A stretch of 64,000 nucleotides of DNA from Tolypothrix bouteillei VB521301 (lineage in GTDB: Bacteria > Cyanobacteriota > Cyanobacteriia > Cyanobacteriales > Nostocaceae), in assembly GCF_000760695.4 (NCBI RefSeq), contig NZ_JHEG04000001.1:6764204-6828203 (forward strand), read 5' to 3'. The notes under the pieces were generated by a model. The model had not been told where the DNA came from and made no database searches. It was given only the letters and a program-made list of their open reading frames with translations. Of this stretch, positions 47,865 to 57,453 are shown piece by piece. A program made the translations under genes and the position numbers. Numbering within the stretch: position 1 is the stretch's first letter; every line of letters starts with the position of its first letter.

Positions 47865-48269
47865 TTATTCAAAATCTATTACTAAAGGCGGTCTAAGAAC
47901 ACTTGGCAGTACACTACCCGTCACTACTCCTAATTCTTTAGGCAAAGTGGTTTGTTGTAAATAAGCCTGGTTTTGCTGATAGTATTCCAACATAGTTTCA
48001 AGTGCTTCGGATGCTTCTTGTAATCCTTCGGGACAAGTCGCAAAAAGGGTTTGAAGTATTGTTAAACACTTAATTAGAAGAATAGAGTTCTGATTTAATT
48101 GACTATACCAATCCTCACTAAAAGAGGATTCAATGGAAATTTGAATTTTCAGGGTAGGGGTATCAAGTACTAAATTTGACTTTGGAGAAGTTTGAGTAGG
48201 AGTTGATATAACTTCGTACCTTTGCCCAATAATATTCTTGCTCTTAGTGCCACTATTGAAGGTTTTCAT
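47865..48269 (-). CDS. Middle protein of the TIGR04255 cassette, unknown function
   Basis: I chose the ATG at 48269 (MKTFNSGTKSKNIIGQRYEV), 7 bp after the stop of the TIGR04255 gene; the open frame further upstream overlaps that gene and is not needed. The 134 residues include SNLVLDTPTLKIQI, a long helix (about 55-105, SILLIKCLTILQTLFATCP) and a PSVLRPPLVIDFE tail. No family recognised. It must be part of the same operon by spacing. Confidence 0.55.
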   Translation of the reverse strand: MKTFNSGTKSKNIIGQRYEVISTPTQTSPKSNLVLDTPTLKIQISIESSFSEDWYSQLNQNSILLIKCLTILQTLFATCPEGLQEASEALETMLEYYQQNQAYLQQTTLPKELGVVTGSVLPSVLRPPLVIDFE

Positions 48270-48276
48270 GGTAGGT

Positions 48277-49059
48277 TTATATTGATTGAGGTCGCATTGC
48301 TCTATACAAATCATCAGTAATACTCCAGCGAAAGAGATTCCTAGCTGTGCGATTAGATTGATTGAGTATGTTCCAAAGATACTCACCTCTCTCTATCTTA
48401 CCTTCTGTAAAAAAGTCTGCATCTAGTAAATAAGCTGTTTCATCTACTGCCTTCTCCGTATCTCTAACCATAACAAGCCCGTGATTAAAATTGACCTGAC
48501 CAAATTCAGTTTTGATCTGTAAATTTTTGATGAAATTTTGAAGAGAGTCAGCTATTTCTGGAGTGTATAGCTCCGAAGCGATATGTTTGGGTATTAATTC
48601 AGCCCATTCTTTTTGAATATTTAGTTTTGAGCGAATGATTAAATCACGATATCTCAATCCTACTCTTGAATAAAATGATGGATTATATATTTTTTCAAAA
48701 ATTTCTACAGCTATTTTGAATTTTTTAATAAAATTTTCATATCTTTCATATTTTGTAGTAACAAGAGTTATAGAATCTTTATCTATAGATAATTGCCAGC
48801 TTAGATCTTCTGATTTGAAATGATACGTCAAGTCATTGGTAATGTTTGAACTAAACTGAGTAAGAAGATTAGAAAGTTCATTTGGTATTGGTAAGTTTCT
48901 AGAGGCTTCAAAGATGGGATAATCAAACCTAACACTATCTTGAAAATCTACAGGTTGTTGACTTGTAATTCTTAAAATAGTCGGAAATCTAAGTTGAGCA
49001 ATAACCTCAATAAGAGGGTTGTACTCGTAAATTACTCTTTCATAGTTTGGGAGCTTCAT
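48277..49059 (-). CDS. TIGR04255 family protein
   Basis: The 260 residues match the TIGR04255 family, recognised by YNPLIEVIAQLRFPTIL near the start, LSIDKDSITLVTTKYERYENF in the middle and YSRVGLRYRDLI, with DETAYLLDADFF near the end. The function of this family is not known to me. It is the first of three genes with 7- and 8-bp gaps on this strand. The genes are AT-rich compared with the neighbouring glycosylase and pyrF genes, which suggests acquisition. Confidence 0.8.
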   Translation of the reverse strand: MKLPNYERVIYEYNPLIEVIAQLRFPTILRITSQQPVDFQDSVRFDYPIFEASRNLPIPNELSNLLTQFSSNITNDLTYHFKSEDLSWQLSIDKDSITLVTTKYERYENFIKKFKIAVEIFEKIYNPSFYSRVGLRYRDLIIRSKLNIQKEWAELIPKHIASELYTPEIADSLQNFIKNLQIKTEFGQVNFNHGLVMVRDTEKAVDETAYLLDADFFTEGKIERGEYLWNILNQSNRTARNLFRWSITDDLYRAMRPQSI

Positions 49060-49218
49060 GTTTTAAAATTATCGATAACCAATTAGAACAATCTCTCTAC
49101 TCTAGATTAGCCGACTTCTAACCGATTAGTCAGTGATATGTACCACATTTCAAGTTCTCTGAGGCAGAGAGCATTCCGGAACCCTGCCCCTGAAAGGTAA
49201 AATGTCGGAGATTTTTCG

Positions 49219-49914
49219 TTAGCTGTTATTCTGAATTTCATCAAACTTGGCGCGGACTGCTTGTATATCTTGCCACATTAACCACTTGGGGCTACCGACT
49301 TCACGACTTTGGTTACGCAACAAGTAGGAGGGGTGAAAAATTGGCATACACAAACGCCCATCCCATTCCATCCATTTGCCACGAAGTTGAGTAATACCCC
49401 GCTTGTCACCAATGACTCCTTTGACAGCAGTTGCACCTGTCAAAAGAATGATTTTTGGATCGACTAGGCGAATTTGCTCCATGAGATAGGGTTTACAAGC
49501 TTCCATCTCTTCTGTTGTTGGAACGCGATTACCTGGCGGTCGGCATTTATTAACATTACAAATGTATACATCTTTTTCAGAATCTAGCTTGACTGAGGCA
49601 AGAATTTTCTCTAGTAATTGTCCTGCCTTACCAACAAATGGCAATCCTGTTTCGTCTTCGTTTTGACCTGGTGCTTCTCCCACAATCATAATTGGTGCTT
49701 TCAAATTGCCTCGTCCCACAACGGCGTGGGTACGCGTGTCACCTAAATCACAACGATGGCACTGGTTGCAATGTTGTGCTATTTCAGTTACATTGGCGTA
49801 GATTCCACGCGGAATTGGAATCTTAACACTCGTGGGAATTAACTCTTTTTGGTCAAACTGAGACTGCTCAAAGTCTGATTCGCCAAAGAGGCTAAGTTGT
49901 TGTTCGCTACTCAT
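49219..49914 (-). CDS. Uracil-DNA glycosylase, type 4 (iron-sulphur)
   Basis: It removes uracil from DNA to start base-excision repair. I prefer the ATG at 49914 (MSSEQQLSLFG), giving 231 residues; the frame opens at 49965. CNQCHRCDLG holds Cys residues of the 4Fe-4S cluster, GEAPGQNEDETGLPFVG the active-site loop, CNVNKCRPPGNR more cluster and substrate residues, and MPIFHPSYLLRN the C-terminal motif. It stands just downstream of a gap holding a CTCTGAGGCAGAGAG palindrome. Confidence 0.95.
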   Translation of the reverse strand: MSSEQQLSLFGESDFEQSQFDQKELIPTSVKIPIPRGIYANVTEIAQHCNQCHRCDLGDTRTHAVVGRGNLKAPIMIVGEAPGQNEDETGLPFVGKAGQLLEKILASVKLDSEKDVYICNVNKCRPPGNRVPTTEEMEACKPYLMEQIRLVDPKIILLTGATAVKGVIGDKRGITQLRGKWMEWDGRLCMPIFHPSYLLRNQSREVGSPKWLMWQDIQAVRAKFDEIQNNS

Positions 49915-50082
49915 GAAAATAGAAATATCTGATTTGTTCGGATGCAAGCTGCTGTAAACAAACAAACTTTGCTTTTCAATATCCGAATTTTGTTACTTAC
50001 TAACATCCTATCGCATCCATACACTTGAGCAAAAATCAGTCATCATAAAAGCAATTGGCGTTTTCATCTGCTGGCAAGAATC

Positions 50083-50769
50083 ATGCCACAAAAAAATTTA
50101 CTTTTTGCCGATCGCACTCAAGCTGGTGAAAAACTAGCGCGGGAAATTCACAACATTGTGACCCAGCAAACTATTGACTCTGGGGTGAAGCAAAGAACAA
50201 TAGTTTATGCTTTACCAAGAGGAGGAATACCAGTTGCATCTCCGATCGCAAGTCTATTGGGTTGTCCGCTAACGGTAGAAGTGGCAAAAAAAATTAGCCA
50301 TCCAGAAAATCCTGAGTTAGCAATTGGTGCGGTGACCGCTTCAGGCAATGTTCTTTGGCAAGAGCAAGGGATCTTTCGTAAAATACCATCTCCGCAGTTG
50401 AAAGAAGCTGCGTTAAATTCTGCCATAGAACAAGCGCACTTTCTTCAAGTGCGATTAGAATCCGCTTGTCCCCAAGTCGATCCTAAGGGTGCTAGGCTCA
50501 TTTTGGTTGATGATGGTATTGCTACGGGTATGACAATAGCGGTAGCCGCAAAGTCTTTAAGAGCACTCAATCCTGCAGAGATTTGGTTTTGTTCCCCAGT
50601 AGCACCCCTAAAATTGCTACCTTGGCTGCGTCTGTGGGGCGATCGCTTAATTGTCTTAGCAACACCAAAAAATTTCTTGAGCGTCAGCCATTTTTACTCA
50701 AAATTTCCGCAAGTAGAAACACAAGAAGCCCTAGAATTATTAAAAATTATCAATAATAAAACTTTATAA
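50083..50769 (+). CDS. Phosphoribosyltransferase family protein
   Basis: The 228 residues show IVYALPRGGIPVASPIASLL and the PRPP-binding loop LILVDDGIATGMT (about 143-155), typical of the PRTase fold. A long C-terminal part ends in FYSKFPQVETQEALELL. The substrate is not clear; related cyanobacterial proteins are annotated only as phosphoribosyltransferase-like. It converges with the TPR gene with 4 bp between the stops. Confidence 0.85.
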   Translation: MPQKNLLFADRTQAGEKLAREIHNIVTQQTIDSGVKQRTIVYALPRGGIPVASPIASLLGCPLTVEVAKKISHPENPELAIGAVTASGNVLWQEQGIFRKIPSPQLKEAALNSAIEQAHFLQVRLESACPQVDPKGARLILVDDGIATGMTIAVAAKSLRALNPAEIWFCSPVAPLKLLPWLRLWGDRLIVLATPKNFLSVSHFYSKFPQVETQEALELLKIINNKTL

Positions 50770-50773
50770 GTTA

Positions 50774-51922
50774 TCATTCATAGTTATTTTGATATTTCAT
50801 TGCCTTAGCATAGTCACCCAAAGCATAACAAGCCGTCTTTAGACTGTTAAGGGTTTGTTCTTCGCTACGGCGATCGCCAAGAATTCTTGCTATCTCCAAA
50901 CGTTGTTCGTAGTATGTAATGGCTTTAGCATAATCACCCAAAGCTTCACAAGCGACTCCCAAACTACCCAGAGACTGTTCTTCACTGCGTTTGTCTTTGA
51001 TGTCTCTTGCAAGTTGCAAACGTTCTTCATAATAAACAATAGCTCTGGCATAGTCCCCTATTGCATAACAAGCATTACCCAAATTTTTTAACACTTGCGC
51101 TGCACTGCGGCGGTTATTGAGAGAATAGGCGATTCTGACACACTGTTCGTAGTAAGCGATCGCTTTGCCATAATCCCCCAACGCATACCAAGCATTGCCA
51201 AGATTTTTCAAGACTTGCTCTTCTCCCCAGTGATCCTGGAGTTCCCGTACAATTTCCAGACTTTGCTGCTTGAGTTCGATTGCTTGTGAAAGGTTACCCA
51301 ATGCTTTATGAACCAATCCCAAATTATTCAGCCCTGCAACCTCACTGCGCTTGTCTTGTAGTTGTTGGGCTATTTTCAAACACTCTTGGAGACTCTCCAT
51401 TGCTTTATAATTGTCCCCCAAATGCCGATAAGCATTGCCCAAATGGGAGTACGCCTGCATGTGAATCCGCAAATCCGTGACATCTTTTGCCACACCCAAA
51501 CACTGTTGGGAGTAGGAAATCGCACTTTTGTAGTCTCCCAAGGTATAAGCTATCAATCCCAAACAAGAAAGTACCTGTGCTTGTCTTTCACAATCTCCAA
51601 CTGCTTGAAAAAGTGCTAAAGATTCTTGTAAGGATTTCATAGCTACAGGCAAATCACCACTTTGTTGCTGTTGAATTCCTTGACGCAAAAGTCTGTAGGC
51701 TTCCAAAGAGTGGTCGTCTTGCGCCTGTGGAACCAGTACTTCCTCTTGTAAATTTTGGCTAACATCCTGAGTCATTGCCTCAGGTTTCCTTGCTTTTAGG
51801 TACGCCGCAGGTGGTTGCAAGGGAACCGTGTTTTTTGAGCTAAGATTCCATCCGCCTTTCCACATCGACCGCTCTCTGTTAATAGTGGTAATGTATTTAG
51901 TCTTCCCAAAATTAAGTTGCAT
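50774..51922 (-). CDS. Tetratricopeptide repeat protein
   Basis: The 382-residue frame is built of about seven TPR units of 40 residues (GDYAKAITYYEQRLEIAR and ALGDYKSAISYSQQCLGVAK are examples), the 40-residue Kinesin-light-chain/TPR_12 style. Residues 1-70 are variable and the true start may be Met20 or Met50. It probably holds protein partners; no catalytic domain is present. It diverges from the methyltransferase gene. Confidence 0.85.
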   Translation of the reverse strand: MQLNFGKTKYITTINRERSMWKGGWNLSSKNTVPLQPPAAYLKARKPEAMTQDVSQNLQEEVLVPQAQDDHSLEAYRLLRQGIQQQQSGDLPVAMKSLQESLALFQAVGDCERQAQVLSCLGLIAYTLGDYKSAISYSQQCLGVAKDVTDLRIHMQAYSHLGNAYRHLGDNYKAMESLQECLKIAQQLQDKRSEVAGLNNLGLVHKALGNLSQAIELKQQSLEIVRELQDHWGEEQVLKNLGNAWYALGDYGKAIAYYEQCVRIAYSLNNRRSAAQVLKNLGNACYAIGDYARAIVYYEERLQLARDIKDKRSEEQSLGSLGVACEALGDYAKAITYYEQRLEIARILGDRRSEEQTLNSLKTACYALGDYAKAMKYQNNYE

Positions 51923-51977
51923 CTTTCATCAAGAGAAGGTAAAAATCACCCGTTCGCCACCACCAACCACCAAACCA

Positions 51978-52646
51978 ATGACTATCAATAGAGTACTAGA
52001 ACCGGAAGTGATGGACGATCTCGAAGAATCCATGGAGTATGATGCCATGAATTTCTTGGAGGTCAACACTGCGTTTGCTCGAGAGGCGATCGCTCTTGGA
52101 CCCTCAGAACAAGCTGTAGTACTAGATGCTGGTACCGGTCCGGGTCGAATTCCCGTCCTCATGTGTCAAATTCGTCCGCAATGGAGAATTATCGCTGTCG
52201 ATCTGGCACAAACTATGTTACAAATTGCTTCACAACACGTTCAGCAGGCACTTTTGCAACAGCAAATTTCTTTGGAATTGGTGGACGTGAAAAACTTACC
52301 TTACGCTGAAGGGCAGTTTGATATGGTTATATCAAATAGTCTCGTTCATCATTTAAGCGACCCGTTACCTTTCTTCAAAGAACTTCAACGTGTTCTAAAA
52401 CCTAACGGTGGTATCTTTATTCGCGACTTAGTTCGACCTGATGATGAGATAACAATAAACACTTTGGTTGAGACTGTTGGTCCAGAATACGATATACACC
52501 AGAAAAAACTATTCCGCGATTCTCTCTATGCAGCACTAACTGTAGAAGAGGTGAATCAGCTCGTTCTACAAGCAGGTTTAGAAGGAGTTAAGGTTTATCA
52601 GTCCAGTGACTGTCATTGGACTATAGAACGACAGTACAGAAATTAA
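51978..52646 (+). CDS. Class I SAM-dependent methyltransferase
   Basis: I chose the ATG at 51978 (MTINRVLEPEVMDDLEES); the open frame upstream to 51828 overlaps the divergent TPR gene. The 222 residues have motif I VVLDAGTGPGR (about 47-57), VDLAQTMLQIA as motif post-I, and DMVISNSLVHHLSDPLPF as motif II, which fits Methyltransf_11. The substrate is unknown. Confidence 0.88.
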   Translation: MTINRVLEPEVMDDLEESMEYDAMNFLEVNTAFAREAIALGPSEQAVVLDAGTGPGRIPVLMCQIRPQWRIIAVDLAQTMLQIASQHVQQALLQQQISLELVDVKNLPYAEGQFDMVISNSLVHHLSDPLPFFKELQRVLKPNGGIFIRDLVRPDDEITINTLVETVGPEYDIHQKKLFRDSLYAALTVEEVNQLVLQAGLEGVKVYQSSDCHWTIERQYRN

Positions 52647-52657
52647 CCAACAGCCCA

Positions 52658-53101
52658 TTAGCGATCGCTATGACGCAATATTTCTCGAACTTCCATTAAG
52701 ATTTTTCCTAACATATTTTTACCGCTACCATCAGCACCGCAACCCCAGTAGTAATCGATAGGTGAGTTCTCAACAAGTTCTGCTTCCCCCGTAGAAAGCA
52801 AAATTTCTCTGATATCAGTATGTGTTTGAAACTTACACAGCACAGCCTTCTTCATGATGCCATCTTTCACTGTTTCCCAATCCGAACGCAAAGGGCGCTT
52901 CCGCTCTCGTCCCATTCTAGCAGCCTCTTTAGGTGTTTTTACTAGGCGGATCTGTTCCACATGAGGCGTACCTACAAACTTTTGTGCTTGAAAATAATGT
53001 TCGCTCGTATACCAGTAGAGACCATCTAATTCAAAACCATGAGGTGAAAAATTAGAAAAACAGCCATATTCTTCACGAGTGCTGTAAAAATAAACAGTCA
53101 T
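52658..53101 (-). CDS. NADAR family protein (YbiA-like)
   Basis: The 147 residues match the NADAR fold: GCFSNFSPHGFELDG at the start, WYTSEHYFQAQKF, GRERKRPLRSDWETVKDG in the middle and YYWGCGADGSGKNMLGKILM at the end. NADAR proteins act on ADP-ribose or riboflavin-linked compounds; some remove ADP-ribose from guanine. The gene is convergent with the methyltransferase and head to head with the kinase gene, across about 150 bp. Confidence 0.92.
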   Translation of the reverse strand: MTVYFYSTREEYGCFSNFSPHGFELDGLYWYTSEHYFQAQKFVGTPHVEQIRLVKTPKEAARMGRERKRPLRSDWETVKDGIMKKAVLCKFQTHTDIREILLSTGEAELVENSPIDYYWGCGADGSGKNMLGKILMEVREILRHSDR

Positions 53102-53249
53102 AAGTAATTTAGATTTTTTATGTATTATAAATTACTTTAAAAAAGGTTGCCAAGCCCGACAGCAACTCGCAAAATAAATTAGCATCGCAAATGCGATAAC
53201 GATGAACGGAAGAACATAATATTAAAGAACAATGGCTCTTTAATACCCG

Positions 53250-55241
53250 ATGGCGATCTACTGCTTTAATCTCTGTTGTGAAAAGCCTTTGAATCCAGAT
53301 AGTGCGGAATTTTGCCAAAATTGTGGGACAAAACTGATCTCGCTGCTGCGAAACCGTTATCACGTTATTCAGCCGTTGGGGGGTGGAGGATTTGGCAGAA
53401 CTTTTCTGGCTGAAGATGAAGATAAACTCAAAGAGCACTGTGTTGTCAAACAACTAGCACCCCAAGTTCAAGGAACCAGTGCTTTACAAAAAGCCACCGA
53501 ACTGTTTCAAGAAGAAGCGCGACGCTTGCAACAGTTAGGAGAACATCCACAAATTCCAACTTTGTATGCTTACTTCAGACAGGAAAACTATCTATACCTG
53601 GTACAGCAGTTTATTGAAGGGCAAACTTTACGGCAAGAATTGAATCAGCACGGGCTTTTCTGTGAAGAGAAGATTTGGGAAGTCTTGGGTGAATTACTAC
53701 CCATTCTCAAATTCATTCACGAACATCAAGTCATTCACCGAGATATTAAACCAGAAAATATTATCCGCCGTCTCTCTCCTAAAAGAAAAGGGAATTTAGT
53801 ACTGATTGATTTTGGTGTTGCCAAACAGTTAACAGAAAATTCTTTAGAAAAAACAGGAACAACTATTGGTTCCTATGGTTATGCACCAATGGAACAAATG
53901 AAATATGGCTCTGCACATCCTGCTAGCGATCTGTTTAGTTTGGGTGTCACGTGCTTTTATTTACTCACTGGAGTTCACCCATCACAATTGTATATAGAAG
54001 ATGGATATAGTTGGGTAGCTCAGTGGCAACAACACCTCAGATTTTCTATATCCACGCAATTGGAGCGCGTGCTAGATAAACTGTTACAAAAAAATCTAGA
54101 AAACCGCTATCAATCGGCAGATGAAGTCTTACAAGATTGCTGCGGTAAACCAAAATTAGAAACGATTCCACAAGAGATTGCAGACACTTTAATATCAACA
54201 AATCCTAAAAATTTATCTATCTATCCCAGTACAGTTATTCAACCCAAAATACAGATTAAAAAACATACTTTACTGGGAAGTTTTGCCGTATTTATAATGG
54301 GCTTGGGAGGATTTTTATATTGGCAAAATCAGAGAAATACACCAACTTTAATTGGTCATTTAGGTGACATTAATTCTCTGGCTGTTAAAATAAATATTGC
54401 CCCGTTTGACAAACAAAATTCGACAGAATTATTAGCAAGTGGTAGTGATGACAAGACTATAAAGATTTGGGATTTAAACAAGATAAAAGAAATTCGTACT
54501 TTAAAAGGGCATAAAGAATTTGTTTATTCTGTTGCTTTGAGTGCTGACGGTCAAACTCTTGCAAGTGGAAGCAAAGACAATACAATCAAAATCTGGAATG
54601 TAAATAAGGGGGAAGAAATTCGCACACTTATAGGACATTCTAGTTATGTTAATTCTGTCGCTATGAGTGCAGACAGCCAAACTCTTATCAGTGGTAGCTA
54701 TGACAAAACAATTAAAGTTTGGAATTTAAAGACAGGTCAAGAAATTCACACTCTAAAAGGACATGAAGGAGAAGTTTTGTCTGTTGCTATTAGCCCAGAT
54801 GGTCAAACTATTGCTAGTGGTAGTACAGATAGAACAGTCAAAATTTGGAATGTCAAGACCGGGCAATTATTACGAACTTTAAACGGACATTTAGGGGATG
54901 TAAATGCCGTTGCTATTAGTCCGGAGCGGAGGATTGTAGCAAGTGTTAGCGATGACAGAACCATTAGAGTCTGGAATTTGAATACAGGAAGAGAATTACG
55001 TCCTCCTCTCACAGGTCATTCGGCTGATGTGAATGCTGTTGCGTTTAGTCCTGATAGCGAAAAAATTGCAACGGGAAGTGATGACACAACTGTCAAACTC
55101 TGGAACTTGAGCACGGGACAAGAAATAAAAACTTTTAAAGGTCATTCGCAAGAAGTTTTTGCTGTGGTTTTTAGTCAAGATGGTAAAAAGATAGTGAGTG
55201 GTAGCAAAGATAAGACCATTAAGATTTGGCAAGTTCCTTAA
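53250..55241 (+). CDS. Serine/threonine protein kinase fused to WD40 repeats
   Basis: The 663 residues start with a zinc ribbon (Cys5, Cys9/10, Cys22, Cys25), then a kinase domain (about 37-300) with the GGGGFGRTF loop, the Lys in CVVKQL, VIHRDIKPENI and LIDFGVAK, all intact. A membrane helix follows (about 345-362, SFAVFIMGLGGFLYW). The C-terminal half holds seven WD40 repeats, enough for one propeller, which would face outside if the helix crosses the membrane. This layout is common in multicellular cyanobacteria. Ligand unknown. Confidence 0.95.
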   Translation: MAIYCFNLCCEKPLNPDSAEFCQNCGTKLISLLRNRYHVIQPLGGGGFGRTFLAEDEDKLKEHCVVKQLAPQVQGTSALQKATELFQEEARRLQQLGEHPQIPTLYAYFRQENYLYLVQQFIEGQTLRQELNQHGLFCEEKIWEVLGELLPILKFIHEHQVIHRDIKPENIIRRLSPKRKGNLVLIDFGVAKQLTENSLEKTGTTIGSYGYAPMEQMKYGSAHPASDLFSLGVTCFYLLTGVHPSQLYIEDGYSWVAQWQQHLRFSISTQLERVLDKLLQKNLENRYQSADEVLQDCCGKPKLETIPQEIADTLISTNPKNLSIYPSTVIQPKIQIKKHTLLGSFAVFIMGLGGFLYWQNQRNTPTLIGHLGDINSLAVKINIAPFDKQNSTELLASGSDDKTIKIWDLNKIKEIRTLKGHKEFVYSVALSADGQTLASGSKDNTIKIWNVNKGEEIRTLIGHSSYVNSVAMSADSQTLISGSYDKTIKVWNLKTGQEIHTLKGHEGEVLSVAISPDGQTIASGSTDRTVKIWNVKTGQLLRTLNGHLGDVNAVAISPERRIVASVSDDRTIRVWNLNTGRELRPPLTGHSADVNAVAFSPDSEKIATGSDDTTVKLWNLSTGQEIKTFKGHSQEVFAVVFSQDGKKIVSGSKDKTIKIWQVP

Positions 55242-55302
55242 ACTGGGTGCGATCGCTATCATGGAAAAATCGGGTTTGTATAACATCTTTAGTTAAAAAA
55301 TA

Positions 55303-56046
55303 TTGATTTCCAAAGCTTTCATTCAAGAACAAGGTAACGGACGACTCCGACACGAAGAGCAACTTGTCACTGAGGAACTGAGGGAAAGAGGTATCCCAAT
55401 TACGTTTTATACTGAAAAGCGTATCCGTAGGAGACAACTTCCGCTCGATCGCGAATCTTTAGTTGTTGGCGATATACCGTGTGTTTTGGGAGCGTTAAAA
55501 CAGGTTGGTATCCCAGAACCACAACCCAACGATTATCCAACCTCGCTTATCAACTTCATGCACCGTCGTACATGGATCTCTACTCTCGAACAGTTAGAAG
55601 TGGGATTTCGCAACGGTGTGTATCCTCCGACATTTGTTAAACCTGCTACACGTCGCAAACGTTTTACAGGTTTTATCTTGGAATCGGAATACGATTTTTG
55701 GCAAGTTTATGGAGTGTCGCGTCAAGAAAAGTTACTGTGCTCGGAAGTTGTGTCTTGGGTGAGCGAGTATCGAGTGTACGTTGTGCGATCGCAAATTAGA
55801 AGTTGCGATTGTTACCGTGGTAATGCGGATGTTCCATTAGATACAGAAAAAGTGCTCTGCGCGATCCAAGCGCTTGACAGTGCGGGAGAATCCCATGCAG
55901 GGTACGCAATTGATTTTGGAGTTTTAGCTTCCGGAAAAACTGCTTTGGTGGAAATGAATGATGGTTTTGCGCTCGGAGCATACACAATCGATCGGCAAAA
56001 CTACACCGACATGATTTTAGCAAGATGGGAGGAACTTATAAAATAA
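55303..56046 (+). CDS. ATP-grasp domain protein (R2K-clade type)
   Basis: A TTG at 55303 is the only start that fits, since a stop lies three codons upstream. The 247 residues include TFVKPATRRKRFTGF (ATP-binding Lys), SEYRVYVVRSQI, and AGYAIDFGVLASGKTALVE then MNDGFALGAY, where Asp and Glu/Asn bind metal. These fit the R2K group of ATP-grasp enzymes, which I recall are often found in phage and conflict gene sets. It follows the kinase gene by about 60 bp. The function is not known. Confidence 0.75.
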   Translation: MISKAFIQEQGNGRLRHEEQLVTEELRERGIPITFYTEKRIRRRQLPLDRESLVVGDIPCVLGALKQVGIPEPQPNDYPTSLINFMHRRTWISTLEQLEVGFRNGVYPPTFVKPATRRKRFTGFILESEYDFWQVYGVSRQEKLLCSEVVSWVSEYRVYVVRSQIRSCDCYRGNADVPLDTEKVLCAIQALDSAGESHAGYAIDFGVLASGKTALVEMNDGFALGAYTIDRQNYTDMILARWEELIK

Positions 56047-56079
56047 AGATCGGGCTTTGAGGGATTTTATGTCAAGCCA

Positions 56080-57453
56080 TTAGATAGCTCTAAAACGAAG
56101 TAAATCCTGGTCAATCGTAGCAAAACTGTATTCATAGCCATCGGAGCGATGAATAAGTTTAGCGTATTGTTGGTCAATTGCAATTCGATGACCGCTAATT
56201 AGTACCTCTACTCCTTTAGGAGTTGGAGTTTTAACTCTGGCACGATAAATTCCTGCTTTAATATGTTTGCGCTCTTTTAGCAGATTGCAAATCACATAAT
56301 CACTAGCTGTCGCATGAGTATATTTCTGATTTGTGCTAACTAACTTAACTTCTTTTTTGCCAGTAATGGGATTCTTTTTAATGCTGGCTATAGCAGGAAA
56401 GCCTTTAGCATTCATTCTTTGTACTTGTTTAGTGCCGTGACCTTTACAGGTAACCCGCAATGGTTGACATATTCGCAATTTAACTATTTCTGATGTTCCC
56501 ACACAAGCACTATCGATCCAATGAAGTTTGGGTAATCCACTTTGAATACGAATCATTTTAGTAGATGCACCGTCTCCACTAATTACTCTTAATCCGAATT
56601 TATGTGCCATCTCAAATATAGCTTTTCGAGTAGAGTTGACAGCAGCAGCATCTGATAGTGATTTTTTCTGATGTGATTTAATTTTTTTAAGGATTTCTGG
56701 TTGATCCTTGAGAAATTGCTCCACAGGCTTATTCCCCTTTTTCTGATTGCATTTTTCACATGATAATGTCAGGTTTGAGAAGCGTTCGCTACCTCCCTTA
56801 CTTCGTGCGTTGATATGTTCTATTTGTAAGGGGACATCTGTCTTGCCACAATAAACGCATTCTCTATCCCAATGCTCAAGCAATGCTTCACGTAAGGTGT
56901 AGCCCCATAATGTCCCCTGCTGATATTCGAGCCCTTCGATATCAGGCGTTTCCAATTTTTGCAGATCGAATTTAACCGATTCAATTGCTATTGATTTAAT
57001 TGGTGCTATTTTCAGCAACCGTTTAATCCATGTCTGAGTGCTTAACAACCGATGGCGTAAACTAGGTGCTAGCCATCCATCTGGCTTTTTGCGATCAAAT
57101 CTCTTTTGACGATAGCGAAGTCTTCTGGTTCTTCTAGAACGTCGAACACCAGCACGTTTAATTAATTCCATTTTAATGGCTAATCCGCGATGTTCTAGTT
57201 CCATTGCCCAGATGACTTCATTCTTATTTAAATCTACTAGAGAAATGCCAGTAAATTTACTACCTGGGTCACAGCGAAGTTCTAAATAGGGTTCTACATT
57301 TTCATTCACCTCTTTTTCTAAAATTAGAGTAAATGGAAATAATTTCATCTTTTTAGTTTTACCCTGTGCTTGAAGAATTCTCGCTCTTGCTGGTGTTGTT
57401 GGTTTTAGTATTAAGCCATTTTTACTCAGAACGAATACAGAATTGGTAATCAT
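56080..57453 (-). CDS. iscB: IscB RNA-guided endonuclease (IS200/IS605 superfamily)
   Basis: The 457 residues carry every IscB feature in order: an N-terminal PLMP-type domain (LKPTTPARARIL, 16-27), RuvC-I CDPGSKFTG (Asp62), an Arg-rich bridge helix (about 101-121), RuvC-II AIESV (Glu158), an HNH domain with Cys199-x2-Cys202, IEHINARSKGG (His213) and Cys232-x2-Cys235, and RuvC-III HWIDSACVG (Asp314). IscB is the ancestor of Cas9 and cuts DNA using an omega RNA. No transposase (tnpA) is in the window, so it is a solo copy. All catalytic residues are present. Confidence 0.95.
   Translation of the reverse strand: MITNSVFVLSKNGLILKPTTPARARILQAQGKTKKMKLFPFTLILEKEVNENVEPYLELRCDPGSKFTGISLVDLNKNEVIWAMELEHRGLAIKMELIKRAGVRRSRRTRRLRYRQKRFDRKKPDGWLAPSLRHRLLSTQTWIKRLLKIAPIKSIAIESVKFDLQKLETPDIEGLEYQQGTLWGYTLREALLEHWDRECVYCGKTDVPLQIEHINARSKGGSERFSNLTLSCEKCNQKKGNKPVEQFLKDQPEILKKIKSHQKKSLSDAAAVNSTRKAIFEMAHKFGLRVISGDGASTKMIRIQSGLPKLHWIDSACVGTSEIVKLRICQPLRVTCKGHGTKQVQRMNAKGFPAIASIKKNPITGKKEVKLVSTNQKYTHATASDYVICNLLKERKHIKAGIYRARVKTPTPKGVEVLISGHRIAIDQQYAKLIHRSDGYEYSFATIDQDLLRFRAI

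Noticed and set aside
48270-48386. N-terminal extension of the middle gene of the TIGR04255 cassette
   Set aside because: It would overlap the end of the TIGR04255 gene in another frame; the ATG at 48269 fits the 7-bp spacing.
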